From positions 310,001 through 374,000 of the forward strand of contig JAOVFP010000023.1 in assembly GCA_025738555.1 (NCBI GenBank): a DNA stretch of 64,000 nucleotides. Direction: 5' to 3'. The notes below the pieces were generated by a model that was not told the origin of the DNA, ran no database searches, and was given only the letters and a program-made list of their open reading frames with translations. Below, one piece after another: positions 1 to 13,369 of this stretch. The stretch comes from Cyathus striatus (taxonomy: Eukaryota; Basidiomycota; Agaricomycetes; Agaricales; Nidulariaceae). The translations under genes were made by a program, and so were the position numbers. Position 1 is the stretch's first letter. Each line of letters opens with the position of its first letter.

Positions 1-1435
<1,435 letters not shown>

Positions 1436-1848
1436 AGGTGAATAGTGGTTGAAATCAAGTTGAAAGGTAGAGCACCCTGCTTAGACTCGCAGCCATTCCT
1501 TATGCTCTATGTTTCCTTGTTTACTTCTAAGTGTTAACACAACTAGACAACATCAGATACAAAATATCACCTATAAATGGAACAAAACGCAAACAAAGGC
1601 AACATACACCTCAGACAGGACCAAATCGGATCAGGGTAAATATGGTACAACCCGATGTAGTTAACAACTAGCAGCTACCCATGCTTCGCACAGGTTAACT
1701 GCTAGGCTTAAACATGTCACTTGACTCTTGTGATTGACATTGAAGTAATAATATTTTATCATTGCTAATGCAGCATGTTGCAACGAAATGTAATTGACGA
1801 AAGAAATGATATTACAAATAATGTATATATTAGAACGTAGATTTAGTT
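1436..1848. other. Intergenic, nothing recognised
   Basis: AT-rich sequence between the kinase and the unknown gene. No homology, tRNA or transposon end recognised. Confidence 0.5.
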
Positions 1849-1849
1849 G

Positions 1850-2067
1850 ATAGAGGAAAGAGGAGAGGATGAACCTTCTGATGCTTGTGTTTTTTGGGCA
1901 GAAGACGGTTGAGGACTGCTTGGGCCTAGAGTACAAATAATGTATATTTCAGAGTAAGTTGACAGCAGAAAGAGAATAGAATGAACCTTTGGAGGTTCGT
2001 GGTTTTTTGGCAGAAGAGAATGGTTGAGGACTGTTTGGAGGGCTTGGACTATTAAGTGAAAAACCAT
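1850..2067 (-). repeat. Two-copy tandem duplication at the C-terminal coding end
   Basis: About 100 bases near 1955-2055 (GATGAACC-type segment encoding a Ser/Pro-rich tail, SSAKK...) are repeated imperfectly at 1850-1945. The two units differ by many substitutions, so the duplication is old. The upstream unit is read as the tail of the neighbouring gene; the downstream unit lies past its stop. Confidence 0.45.
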
Positions 2068-2976
2068 AGGACCATTTTCTTTTTAATGTATCAGCTATAA
2101 AATTTGCTGAGTTATTAACATAATAAATATTGGTAAAAGCATAAATATTATGCTCAGGTATTTCTTGAATTGAATTCAATGACATAGGTGGAATATAATT
2201 GATTGAATCAAGGGTTACTGTATAATAGAGAACATTGCCGGATGCATCTTTGATAATGTTTGAAAATATGCCAGATACGAATATGACTGATCCAATTCTT
2301 GTCTTTGGTGGTTGAAATTCATCCTTCTGAGATTGTATATTGGTTTTGTGCCATCGTGGAGAAAGTTTGTCGATCTTGAACTGGATAGGACATGGAGCAT
2401 CTACCTCGGATATGTTAAGTTCGGATTTGAGTGATCGGATGTAAGGTTTGGAAATAATTGTGAACGATCCTTCATCTTCATTTGTACTTTCAACATAGCC
2501 TGCCATGAAAAAAGATGGTGCATCTTTTACAACTTCCATGTTAGGTTTAATGGAAGGAAGAATGGTAAGCTGATGAGAGGTTAGTAATAGCTTTATGTCA
2601 AAGAAAAGTAGAGATAGTACACGAGTAATATCACCAATCATTGAAAATTTTTTGTGTTCGTTGTCATCAGTGAGAGATGGAATTTTGGTAAACTGTTCAG
2701 TGTGATGAGATTAAGATCTATGTGATATTATATATTTTCAGTTTCATAACACACCTTGAAATCAATGAGAGCAACAGTTGTTTTTGCAAATTTTATACCT
2801 TTTGCATTGTAGTATGTGGCAATAGCAACAAAGCCATCCTTCGGAAAGGCAGCACACCAGAGATGAACATGAAATGTACATGTCTTTGGTTTATTCGGGT
2901 CTTTTATATGTGGACGCTCTAAGATGGCTATCACTCGCATCTTTGCAGATCCACTGGAAGTGGTGGAAGTTGACAT
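1949..2976 (-). CDS. Unknown two-exon protein of about 320 residues
   Basis: Family not recognised. Exon 1 is 2976-2755 (starts MSTSTTSSGSAK) and exon 2 is 2692-1949; the intron 2693-2754 has GTGTGT...AACAG ends and joins DFK to FTK in frame. I see no signal peptide or membrane segment. The body is a mix of beta-prone hydrophobic stretches (VHLWCAAF, VAIATYYNAKG, IGSVIFVSGIF, YYTVTLDSINY) that might suggest a small beta-barrel, but this is only an impression. The C-terminus is Ser/Pro/Lys-rich (SPSPPNSPQPF). It lies about 2.5 kb beyond the Helitron 3' side, on the same strand, so it could be a captured or accessory gene. Not damaged by stops, unlike the Helitron. Confidence 0.55.
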
Positions 2977-5439
2977 GATAGAAATGAAAGATAGTGATAA
3001 AATTTTAATGATGTTGATCTTTAAACATTTGTAAGTTGAATGACGTTAGAATGACTTCATGAATGGAGTTATATAATTCCCACTAACTTTGGTTGGTAGG
3101 GTTATAGGGTCAAGTTTGAAAACTTTTTGGCAGTAATATTGGATGCGAATGCTCCGAAAGGTTGATTACATTTACTTGGCATCTGCTGTGTTGTACCTTT
3201 GTTCATTCTTTTTCATACTTATCACTCTGTTGAGGTAATCTTTGTCAATGTTCAAACATTCCGATGTTCACTATGAATGCAAATCAGTGAGTGCTTGAGT
3301 GCTGATGTTTACAACAGCTATATGTGTTTCCATTTCCACCCACTTACAAAAGCTTGTTATATTGCAGTTGTGTTATCGTGTGTACTAAATGCTACCAAAT
3401 GCATTTGTGATTCCTCCTTAGCAAGTCAAGGCATAGTTTCACATTTATGGTTGTACAATAGGGAGGTTCTTAATGCAGTTATTAGTTCATGCACTGGTGA
3501 GTTTATTTAAATTCGTCTTTGGCACTTATGGTTCCCTTTATCTCTTCTCACTCCTGTTCTCTAGTTACCCTACTATGGCCGTTCCTCCTAACAGAGCCAG
3601 CATCAAAGCTATCTATGATAGTGAACTAACTCATTGCTTCATATTGTTCTTTGTAGCTTCTCATGATGCACTTCCTTTAGATGTTGATACATGTGAGGCT
3701 ATAGTAACTGTTACCTCAAATATAGGTGACATCTCTTCTCCCGTTGTCAGTTTAAGATAATAAATATCTAAGGTGGTCAGCAGGAAGTGACTTTGTTTGT
3801 GCTTTGCACCTGAGTGTTGGGGGATATTATTTGTAGATATTCTCCTTAACTCAAGAGGTTTGGTGATGAACACAGGTGTATATTTAAGTGTAGAGGTGGG
3901 TAGGTAAGTTTAGAAGAGTAGGCGAATAGCAAGCACAACAACTAGGATTGTGGCAAGGGCTTGCAGGTGAAGGGTAGGCTGAAGATATAGGTCACTATTA
4001 TGTTGAAGGTTGAAGTGGAGCTGAGGTCCCTGACGGTTTCTGCTTCTTACTTCACAACTGGGGCGCATATATAATTTACAAGGTTATGGTGTCTCACTAT
4101 CTGAGTGGACACAAATACGATGCTGCTGCTGCTGTTACTTTACAAAGATACAGTGCCTTACTATCTGAGTAGGCACAAATAATACAAATTAGTTTCACAC
4201 TTTACTGTTGACGCTTTATATGTGACTCTGACAATACGTGTACTGGGTAGAGAGGAAGTATATAGGTTATATTTAGTAGGTAAGGGTTGTGTGCTACAAC
4301 TGCAAAGGGACACAAACAAATGTAAACTAGGTATAAGTTGTTAATTCTACAGGCCAATTTCTCTTCCTTATATGCCTTTTACCCTCCTGCTGACTAATCA
4401 TATCCCACACCTACTTTCCCATTGTTCTCCAACTGGGGAAAGTATGAGTCATCCTTTTCTCCATTGTTCTCCAATTTAGGATGCATGAGTCAGCATCTTA
4501 GACAATGGGTATATTTAGCACAATAGAAATGCTATTAATAGTACTTGAAAGAACAATGGGTATATTTAGCACAATGGTTGTGCTATTAATAGCTCTTGAG
4601 AACAATGGTGCTCTTTTGTTTGTACTTGAAGGCTTTCTTATTTTGTACAGGGTATAATTGTTTGTACATATTAGTCTTGGTGTAGTTGTTGTATGATGAT
4701 ATTTATTCTGATTAGTGCTGGTCCAGTAGTATGACTAAGTATTTGTGTATGTTTATCTTGATTAATAATGAGCTGGTATTGTAGTTACTTGTTTGTATAT
4801 AATTGTTCTGATTGGTGATGGACTATTAGTGTTTATATAGCTTTATTTGTTAGTGTATTGATTAGTTACTTGTGTATGGTTTTCCTGATTAATAGTGAAA
4901 TAGAAGTGCATATTAAGTGTTGTTTGTTAAGGTATTATTAAGTTTTCTAAGTGTTTGCTTTTCTATCTTTGAGTGATTTAGCTGTATTCATGTCATTATG
5001 TGAAATCAACTTTCACCCGTGACACCGTCTTTGTTGTTATGCATTCCGAGAGCATTACAGGTATTAGGCTGAGTAGATCATGGTTTAATGGTTGTAGATT
5101 GATCTTGAGACTTGTGGATTATGTTGTTGCTGCTTATTATCCTCGTGATTGTCTACTTCAGTCTATTCTCAGGACGATGTTAATTGTTTGGAGATGCAGT
5201 TACAGTTATTGGTTCTTGATAAAACATTGATTTATATTTTTTCACTTCCACTGAAAGGATTGCTTATTTGTCTTCAACATGAGCAATCAAATTTTTCAAA
5301 TCTGACAGTGAAACAATTGCATTCGTTCTAGTAGTTAGTGGGCTCTAAGTATTATTATTTTAAGATAATATTATACATTTGTTATGTATGTAACGTAGAA
5401 TCCATAATTTCAACAATGAATGGATATACAATATTTAGT
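2977..5439. other. Long AT-rich stretch without a supported gene
   Basis: Only short open frames. The frame at 3573-3760 (MAVPPNRASIK...) has no recognised domain. From 4640 to 4960 there are degenerate phrases of the type CTGATTAATAGTG repeated with poor periodicity. A clear two-copy tandem repeat is listed separately. Confidence 0.5.
4502..4602. repeat. Two-copy 51-base tandem repeat
   Basis: Two adjacent units beginning ACAATGGGTATATTTAGCAC differ at only a few positions. No coding potential. Confidence 0.7.
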
Positions 5440-7040
5440 GTCCTTCCATTGCTATTATCTGGAAGCAATACCTTAAGGCGATGTTGAGATGTAGCTCTTG
5501 AAAGTGCAACATAGAGCTGCCCATATGAGAAGACTGGCATTCAAAGGTCAAGCCCCACCATTTTAACAGTTTGTCCTGTGAGAAGTAACAAGAATAAAGA
5601 AGGGTGATTGAGAGGATAGAGAGTAATAAAGGAGCAAGGAGAGTAATGAGAGAGCAAATAACTCAGACACAAACACTGACACAGACACAAGATGGGGAGG
5701 AAACTTGTTAACAACTACCAAGTTACAGAGTGTTTATATACTGAGTAAGTCTACCAAAGTCCAACCAAAGTCCTGTAACTAAGGTAACTGACAGCTGTCA
5801 ATCTGTCAATCACAGATCTGTCAAGTATGACAGGTGACAAGTGACAGCTGTCAAGGAAGCTGTGCAACCCAGAATATCTAACATGTCCCTGGGCTTTGTT
5901 GATAGTCATTGTGAATGCAAGTCATACTGGAAATTGTCAATGTTTCATTCGAAAAGGAAACTCAGCCTCTTGAGCAGATGGTTCAGCTATAATGCGAGGA
6001 ATAAATGTGATTTGACCATGAAATTGACCTCCCAATATCATCACCTTCAAGATGCGCTGTGAGGCATGAAGAATGATAAGGTGACTGCCATTGCAAAGCC
6101 CTTTAGTAGGATGAAGGTTTCACAATAGAATGAGAGGGCAACCTATTTTAATATTCAATTCACCAGGTGGCAAACCAGGAGCATTAAGTGACTGTAGATA
6201 CTCAATTGGAATATCATCAATATTTTCTGATGCACTTTCTTCTCGGACAACTGAATCTGCACTAAGATAAGTATATGTTTCACCTGGCAAGTGATTAAGG
6301 ATTTGAAGATTAATTTCCTCAACATCTTCATTTCATGGTGCAAGAATCATTCTTTCTAAAAAATATGATGGAGGCAGAACAGATTCAGCAATGCCAGGAT
6401 AAACAAAAGTTATGAGATCTTGTAGGTTGGTTGCTTTTATGCTGTTTGGCAAAGCAACAGTACCATCCTCTGCAATTTCTCTTCCATGGCCTATATCCAA
6501 TAGCCAGTCTGCAAATATCTTTTCATTTTCATTACAATCCAATCACATGTTCTGTCAAAGCTGTAGTACATGAACATATGGCCATAAATGAGAACATGGT
6601 AATGATGCATCAATAATTTCTTCAGCAGAACCATGAGGAACAACAGGCAGTGTTTGCTGAAAGTCTCTGCCAAATACTGTAGTGATCCCACCAAAAGGTC
6701 TATTATCATTCCTTATATCTTGCAAAGTTTGGTCCAAAGCTTCATGGGCCCAGTGATGTTGCATCAATGCCTCATCCCATAGAATCAAACTTGTAGCTCT
6801 TAGTAAATCTGCAAGCTTGCTTTCCTTTGGGATGTCACAGACAGATTGTGGATTTAAATCAATTGGGATTCTGAATCTTGAATGTGCAGTGTGACCACCA
6901 ATCATCAGCAATGCAGATATTCCAGATAATGATACACATATCACAATATAGATATGTGCTCTAAGTGAGTAGCAGAGAGTGTTGTAAACAAATGTTTTGC
7001 CTGTTCCACCTGGTCTACATGCCCCAAATTGTCAAGAACT
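5440..7040 (-). pseudogene. Helitron PIF1-type helicase region
   Basis: Walker A reads GGTGKT at about 7010-6990 but in a frame shifted relative to the upstream 415-residue frame, so there is at least one frameshift. Downstream in order: HTAHSRFRIPIDLN, LILWDEALMQHHW (Walker B), PFGGITTVFGRDFQQTLPV, two TGA codons at 6555-6557 and 6543-6545 around QNM, then FADWLLDIGHGR, and TMTINKAQG at about 5900. The family A LTR splits GQ; past it QTVKMVGLDL, a TGA at 5541-5543, then [18 protein letters not shown], the standard helicase C-terminus. Confidence 0.85.
5577..5883 (-). mobile_element. Family A solo LTR (copy 1)
   Basis: Reverse orientation of the family A consensus (TGTTAGATATTC ... CTTCTGACA). 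Flanked by TGTCC at 5572-5576 and 5884-5888, an intact 5-base duplication. Interrupts the Helitron helicase. Confidence 0.93.
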
Positions 7041-8405
7041 GATTTCATAATATGGTTGTATGCATAAGACTGGTCACTATTAAGCATTGCTACTTGATGG
7101 TTAGCCTCTATACTTTGTTCATTGACATCATAATTGAGTTGTTCTACAATGAGCGAATTGTTGACAGTTCTTTGCCATATGTGTTGAGGAAGGGGCATGC
7201 AAGGGAAGTCTTTCAAGCTGTGTCCAGATTGTATAAGAATTTCATTGAGAAGATGGAGACCATAATCAAAGACAAATTCATCTGAAACATTTGAGTAACC
7301 CAATTGATGAAGATGATAATGAAGGTCATCACAGATATGCTCCCGAAATTCCAACCACAGACATTCAGGGTGTGCTGGTTCACAAAAGATAAGTATTGTT
7401 GCAAATAGGTACCAAAGCTGTGATCCTGTTTGCATTACTGATGCCTCTTGCAAGCAAGATCGCCATTCACCATCATCTTGCAATAGTCCTCGAGCAATGC
7501 ATGCCTCTTTAAATGTTTCATAAACAATACCATGAACAGTATGCAGATCTGTATAGGAGGTAGGGCCTTTAACTACCAAAAGGAGTGTTCTGAGATAGAA
7601 TCGCTCTCCAGCAGTGGGTGGTACTGCATACATTCGACCGATAGCTATCTGCCCTGTTTTTCGAGGTGACCAATCATTTTTTTGCCATGTGTAATGTTCC
7701 GGGTATTCTTGATAGGTGTATAAGGAAATTTGCTTAACAGATGGATTTGTGGCATTTCTTGTATTATGTGCAACAACCCTTGTATTTTCACAGAAAAACC
7801 TTGTCAGTGGGGTATGTTCAGAGGCAGCTCGCTGCTGTAACATTGTAGGATCCTCATTTGGATCAAAAGTAACCAAGTGTTGTCCTGGGAGATGTACAGG
7901 TAAGCGAGAAACAGTAGGTGCATTGCCATGCATGTCAAAGTGAAAGATTCGCCAAACTGCTTCTGGTGGAGTAAGGTATCGACCATCAACATAGGACTTA
8001 ATTTCATTGTTGTGATCTGCTATTTCAGCTGTTGCACAATCACCTCCTTTATGCATGTATTTAAATGGATATTTGATGGAACAAAGTGTTGCAGCACATT
8101 TGAAATTTGCATGGCAGTGATATCGAGCTGTGAAGTATGGAGAGTGTGGTACAATCCATCTATTGTCCAGCATGAAACCACGTACCATATAAGCCCTTCC
8201 ATCATTTCGACGTCAATACCTTGGAAACCCATCATCTCCAATAACTGTGAACGGTTCAAAAGGTTTTGGATATCCTTTTGAACATTTACCATTTTCCATA
8301 CATGGAGCATCTGGCTTCATTTTGCCACATGGCCCATGTACCATAAGCTCCTTAATAGCTTCAAATAATTGTGGCTCTTTTTCAGGATCAGGCCATTCTG
8401 CTCGT

Positions 8406-8646
8406 TATTAGATGTAGCAAAGTGACCACGCCAGGGTTTGAACCTGGGACCTATCTGATTAGTTTTCAGAGTGCTCTAACCAACTGAGCTATATGGTCTT
8501 GTTCAAGTGAAAGTTGGGTTGTATTATATATACCCAAGGACCAAGTGTGTTATTCCTGCCAAGAGCCTCTGTGTATTACTGGGTAGGCATATATGGAATA
8601 CTCAGGGACTCTACCTGTCACATGACTAATACATCATCATGCAACA
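8406..8646 (-). mobile_element. tRNA-bearing LTR-like mini-element, family T1 (copy 1)
   Basis: 241 bases, TGTTGCATGATG...CTAATA when read on the minus strand. Flanked by CTCGT at 8401-8405 and 8647-8651. Contains a TATATATAATA motif followed by a tRNA-like segment and a short trailer. Interrupts the Helitron Rep region. Confidence 0.9.
8424..8498 (-). tRNA. tRNA-like segment of T1 copy 1 (probably not a functional tRNA)
   Basis: Acceptor arms GACCATA and TGTGGTC type (here CGTGGTC), D-arm GCTCAGTTGGTTAGAGC and T-arm CCAGGTTCAAACCCTGG are all present. The anticodon arm TCTGA/TCAGA pairs, but its loop lacks the usual T33, so no anticodon is assigned. Confidence 0.5.
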
Positions 8647-9191
8647 CTCGTATAATACAGTCAACATCAGAAGCAGTTTTTAGCCTCCATTGCTCTTTAA
8701 AGCTTAGCAACATATGGCGATGTGGCAGACCACGTTTCTGAAATTCAATAACCCATACATGTGCAGAAGGAATGCCAAAAATGCCATCTTGAAAGATTTC
8801 CTCATCAATTGCACGTGTTTTGGCATGAAATACTCGAGAGACCAGGTCAGGACGATCAGAATATGTTTGACCAGGAAGGAGTTCTCTTTTTATCTCTTCC
8901 CAGTATGGATTCGCAGTGATTGTAATGAAGAGGTCAATCTTGCGTGCATAGTGAGCAATAGCCATAGCATCCTGGAAACGTTGCTGAAGGTCACAGGGGC
9001 TTCCAACAAAAGAGGAAGGTAGGATGTATCTTTTTCCAAGATTATGAAGGTCAACATCATGCCAGTCCACTTGTAATGCATCAGCAAGACCACTATACAA
9101 ACTTGCACACAAATCCTTCTGGTGCGTTTCAATAAATCGCAGGCAATCTTGTTCTGCACATGCATACATGTCTACCAAGTATTGCTGAAAC

Positions 9192-9557
9192 TGTTAGATA
9201 TTCAGGGTTGCACAGCTTCTTTGACAGCTGTCACTTGTCACCTGTCATACTTGACAGTTCTGTGATTGACAGATCCTTGATTGACAGTTCTGTGATTGAC
9301 AGATCCTTGATTGACAGTTCTGTAATTGACAGATATGTAATTGACAGATTGACAGCTGTCAGTTACCTTAGTTACATGGACCTTGGTTGGGACTTTGGTA
9401 GACAGCCTCAGTATATATATACACTCTGTAACTTGGTAGTAGTAAACAAGTTTCCTCCCCATTTTGTGTCTGTGTCTGTGTCAGTGTTTGAGTCTTTGCC
9501 CCTCTATTATCCTCTATTCTCTTCATCAACCCCCTTTTATTCTTGTTACTTCTGACA
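9192..9557 (+). mobile_element. Family A solo LTR (copy 2)
   Basis: TGTTAGATATTC...CTTCTGACA, flanked by GAAAC at 9187-9191 and 9558-9562. Longer than the other copies because the TGATTGACAG units at 9255-9345 are expanded. Interrupts the Helitron. Confidence 0.93.
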
Positions 9558-11088
9558 GAAACAGGTGTCTTGCTCGAAGAATTGTAGAAAATTCATTTCT
9601 GTGCACTTGAATGTGAAAGGCTGTGTAATGTGTTAGTGAAACATGTTCTGAGGATCCAACTTTCAGTATCTCTGTATGCCACCCATGTTCACTATAAATA
9701 AACATAACAACATAAAGCAGTGGAGCGTAAGCTGGATGACCTTCATGAATGCGATACAGAACTCCTGAAGCTGATCGTTTTCAAAGTACAATGTCACAGT
9801 ACTCTTTGCCTGAGTTATCACCTGGCAGTATCATTGCAACCTCATTTGTGATTGGAAGATTGTAGCGCCTGCAATCCTGACCTGGAACAACACAAAGACG
9901 AACTACCACATCTGGAGCATCAGGGTATTCATTTAAAATCTCATATGCATGTCTGTAGACAGCAGCATATTGGTGATTTTCGGCTAGTATCCTTTCCAGC
10001 AAAGCCAAAGTTCCCGATTTTAAATACCTCTTGCTGTTCAGCATGCGTTGTTCATGGGCAAACTGAGGATCATAGAGATAAAGCTGAGCATAAGCTGGTA
10101 TCTGTGATCCTGTTGGGGCCAATGCCGATGAATAATAAGCTAATTGCCCTTGAAGATGAAAAACCCAAGGAGCACTGCTGTTGTTGATCTTTTTGAGGCT
10201 CTTTGGATTTATTCCCAATGATGTAAATGCAAGTGCAGCATTATACTGACGAATCTTCAGAAAATCTCTGCTTTGCAGAGTTGTTCCACTGAACAGGCGT
10301 ATAACATCTTCAGGAGGCTGTCGCAGGAATGGTATCATCACTTTTCCATGCTCACAGCACATGCCAAAAGAGGTAGAATTGTTTGGCCTTTCCGCCTCCC
10401 AGTGAAGAGCATGACAATATGTGCATTCAACATTCATTCTACCTAGGTCATGTACTGGAATAGGATTCGGTTCTATGTATGGTATGCACCTGGCAAGAAA
10501 CAGCGGACTTTTATCAATAGCTCTAGGATGATGGCCATTCGATAGTGTTGACAAATCATCTAAACAATTCTGTAGGTGGTTCATGTAACTTCAATAGCCA
10601 TGATTACCTATTTGTATTATCATAATCAAATGAGCATGCAACTTCAAGCATAAAAGGTATGATTCACCTTCGCATTGGTTCAAACTTCGCTCAGTACTTT
10701 GTCTTTCAGCGAGATCAATGCATCCAGCAAAATTTGTGGCAACATTAACTTGGCTGCAAGCTGTAATATATATGAGATAAACATCAAGCATTGATCTGGG
10801 AAAAACATGATTACCTTGCAGATGAACAGGCAGTATACAACAGCCACTATTATTGGTAAGATTACCTTTATAGTAATATGCTTAGCATTAAATTTCAGTC
10901 TGATAAGGTACTGTTTAATACTAACCATTCTGTTTCTCGAAAGTTAAAGACGATGTTGCAGCTGAAGTACGATGTTGTGCCATACGAACATCTTCGCTCT
11001 CATTACGAATGCGTCCCCCCCAGTGGGAAGCAGCCTGAGCACCAGCTGCCGGGTCGCTGCTTCCTGCAAGTGATAATGCCGACGTACA
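9558..11088 (-). pseudogene. Helitron Rep-helicase, N-terminal region
   Basis: The frame 10584-9784 contains CTYCHALHWEAE and FGMCCEHGKV, the cysteine/histidine cluster typical of the N-terminal region of Helitron proteins, then PPEDVIRLFSG, a LNEYPDAPDVVVRLC block and the start of the Helitron-like N domain. A TGA at 9781-9783 is followed in the same frame by KRSASGVLYRIHEGHPAYAPL, which continues the homology. Further upstream on the same strand (about 11060-10940) a frame reading GAQAASHWGGRIRNESEDV resembles the Ala/Arg-rich N-terminal repeats seen in fungal Helitrons, probably joined by an intron. The family A LTR at 9192-9557 separates this part from the HUH Rep part. Confidence 0.75.
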
Positions 11089-11429
11089 TGTTAGAAGTGA
11101 TCTGACACTTCTCTGCTGACTAATGAACCTTGGGTAGACTTAGGTAAACTTAGGTACTGGACCTGGGTTGGGACCTTGGTTGGACCCTTAGACCTTGGTT
11201 GGACCCTTGGACCCTTAGACCCTTAGACCCTCGGACTTTGGTAGATAAGCTAGTAGTATATAATCCTGAGGTCCTACAGTGGCAATCCCCACTTGCTCAC
11301 TGTACATTGGACTTCAGGTAAGCTGTACACATACTACTTCAATCTAATACTTGCTCACTGTACATTGGACTTCAGACTCTATTGTCTCTCTCAGTCCTGC
11401 AGGTCACTGCACCAGTTATACATCTCACA
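11089..11429 (+). mobile_element. Family B LTR, 5' LTR of the copia element
   Basis: Starts TGTTAGAAGTGATCTGACAC and ends CATCTCACA. Contains a TATATAAT box near 11258. Directly followed by the primer-binding site, which identifies it as a 5' LTR. Confidence 0.92.
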
Positions 11430-11446
11430 GGTTATGGGCCCCGAGC
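11430..11446 (+). other. Primer-binding site of the copia element
   Basis: GGTTATGGGCCCCGAGC follows the LTR end without a gap. GGTTATGGGCCC is the form known from Drosophila copia-type elements, primed by an internal half-tRNA of initiator Met. Confidence 0.75.
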
Positions 11447-11463
11447 TTTAACTGCTTGCTTGC

Positions 11464-12461
11464 TTGTCAGATCAACCTCTACTTTGCATCTTTGGACTAC
11501 TGTTGTTCTGGGATATCCACTACAACTTATCACCTTCCTTCTTCCCACCCATCTACATTCCCTCAGTGTGCTGTCTGGGATTTTACCAACAGTGCACTTC
11601 CCAACCACATTCCTTTGGTCTTTCTAGTTATCCTAGATCAACCACCTGCTTTCTCTCCTCACAACCAGACATTGGTGACACCATGCCTATTACTTGTGAA
11701 TTCTGCACTCGAGTTGGTCACTCTCTATCCAACTGCTACAGATTCAAAAGAGCAAGATCACAGGCTCATAAGCAGGCTACCACTAGGTCTTCCATTCCAG
11801 GTTCCACTTCATTCAAAAGCACCTCTCCTGGCATATCCTCATCTAGTCTGCCATCTTCCACTGGTTCTCCACAGCCTTCTCCCTCTTCCACTGCTTCCAG
11901 AGCACAATCCTCCACTTCAGAAGTTACAACTGCCTCTGCTGATGTCAAATTTGATTCAGAATTCAATGGAGATGCTACTGAATTTGCTGGAAATGCAAGT
12001 ACTCGTTCTCTGGATCCCTCAGATCCTTCCTACCCACTCCAACTTGATGCAGACTTTGATTGGAACACAGATACAGGGGCATCTTGTCATATGACACCCC
12101 ATCGCCATTGGGTTTGCAATTATGCACCCAAGAAGGTTCCAATCAAGTTAGCTGATGGGAAAATCATTTATTCCCAAGGAGTGGGCACTGTGGTCTTTCA
12201 CCCAGTGATTAGAGGAAAGGTATCCAGATCTATAGAATTCACCAGAGTCCTGCATGTACCCCAGCTCAGAAACAATCTACTCTCCTGTCTCTACTTAACT
12301 TGTTGCAAGGGCATCATTATGACTGCTGGATCACAGTATATTGATTTCAGCAAGAATGGAAGTCTCATATTCTCTGCTTCCATCACTGCCAACAATAATG
12401 CATACTTGGATGGAGAGACAGAAGCCCTTTCTGCTGTTTCTGAAGTAGCCAACATTTCTTC
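11464..12461 (+). pseudogene. Copia gag zinc knuckle and aspartic protease
   Basis: A zinc knuckle CEFCTRVGHSLSNC (CX2CX4HX4C) begins right after MPITC at about 11683; a Ser/Pro/Thr-rich linker follows and then the protease motif DWNTDTGASCHMT at about 12057 with LRNNLLS downstream. The capsid domain that should precede the knuckle is missing: only about 240 bases separate it from the primer-binding site, so gag is internally deleted. The frame is cut at 12461 by the family A LTR and resumes after 12783. Confidence 0.85.
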
Positions 12462-12782
12462 TGTTAGATATTCAGGGTTGCACAGCTTCTTTGACAGCTG
12501 TCACTTGTCACCTGTCATACTTGACAGTTCTGTGATTGACAGATATGTGATTGACAGATTGACAGCTGTCAGTTACCTTAGTTACAGGACCTTGGTTGGA
12601 CTTTGGTAGACTCCCTCAGTATATAAACACTCTGTATCTTGGTAGTAGTAAACAAGTTTCCTCCCCATTCTGTGTCTGTGTCAGTGTTTGTGTCTGAGTT
12701 ATTGCTCTCTCATCACCCTCCTTGCTTCTTTGTTACTCTCTATCCTCTCAACCACCCTCCTTTATTCTTGTTACTTCTGACA
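12462..12782 (+). mobile_element. Family A solo LTR (copy 3)
   Basis: TGTTAG...CTGACA, flanked by TCTTC at 12457-12461 and 12783-12787. Inserted in copia pol between protease and the pre-integrase domain. Confidence 0.93.
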
Positions 12783-13025
12783 TCTTCAACTTGCCCCATG
12801 GATTTACAGCTATGGCATCGTCGTCTTGCACACCATAATTATGCAGACATTCAGAAACTTATATCTGAAGATATGGCTACAGGGATTGTCATCAAGTCCA
12901 AGGAGAAGCCTGACCCTATTTGTGAACCTTGCTTAGCTGGCAAGATTCATTCTAATCCATTCCCTTCATCTGAATCTTGCACTTCTGCCCCCTTAGAGCT
13001 CATTCATTCTGACCTCCATGGCCCT

Positions 13026-13358
13026 TGTTAGAAGTGATCTGACACTTCTCTGATGACTAATGAACCTTAGGTAGACTTAGGTAAACTTAGGTACTGGACC
13101 TGGGTTGGGACCTTGGTTGGACCCTTGGACCTAGGTTGGACCTTTAGACCCTTAGACCCTCAGACTTTGGTAGATAAGCTAGTAGTATATAATCCTGAGG
13201 TCCTACAGTGGCAATCCCCACTTGCTCACTGTACATTGGACTTCAGGTAAGCTGTACACATACTACTTCAATCTAACACTTGCTCACTGTACATTGGACT
13301 TCAGACTCTTGTGTCTCTCTCAGTCCTGCAGGTCACTGCCCTGGTTGTACATCTCACA
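13026..13358 (+). mobile_element. Family B solo LTR (copy 2)
   Basis: TGTTAGAAGTG...ATCTCACA, flanked by GCCCT at 13021-13025 and 13359-13363. Inserted in the copia integrase. Confidence 0.93.
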
Positions 13359-13369
13359 GCCCTTTGCCT

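Larger units (their letters stand above)
7016..9191 (-). pseudogene. Helitron HUH-Rep endonuclease region
   Basis: Frame 9178-8650 has the HUH motif as GLPHRHMLLSF, preceded by ITITANPYWEEIKREL. After the tRNA-bearing insertion (8406-8646) the frame resumes with CMENGKCSKGYPKPF, a TGA at 8213-8215 in RY*RRNDG (Arg expected), then the two-tyrosine segment SIKYPFKYMHKGGD, in which both tyrosines (spacing Y-x3-Y) are kept. The frame then runs on (MVRGFM... at 8188) through the Rep-helicase linker to about 7040. This domain would nick and join single-stranded DNA in rolling-circle transposition. Catalytic residues are intact although the gene is broken. Confidence 0.85.
5440..11088 (-). mobile_element. 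Decayed autonomous Helitron, interrupted by two solo LTRs and a tRNA-bearing mini-element
   Basis: Minus-strand remains in order: N-terminal zinc-finger region (about 11080-9560), HUH Rep region (9191-about 7050) and PIF1-type helicase (7040-5440). Insertions: family A LTR at 9192-9557, tRNA-bearing element at 8406-8646, family A LTR at 5577-5883, each with an intact 5-base duplication, so all came after the Helitron. The copia 5' LTR begins at 11089, inside or directly upstream of the Helitron gene. I could not fix Helitron termini (5'-TC, CTRR-3' with hairpin). At least five in-frame TGA codons and one frameshift show it is inactive. Confidence 0.85.

Noticed and set aside
5300..5345. Helitron 3' end with CTAG motif
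   Set aside because: CTAG occurs but no convincing subterminal hairpin was identified.
8424..8498. Functional nuclear tRNA gene
   Set aside because: Anticodon loop lacks T33 and the copy is embedded in a mobile element with a target duplication; treated as tRNA-like.
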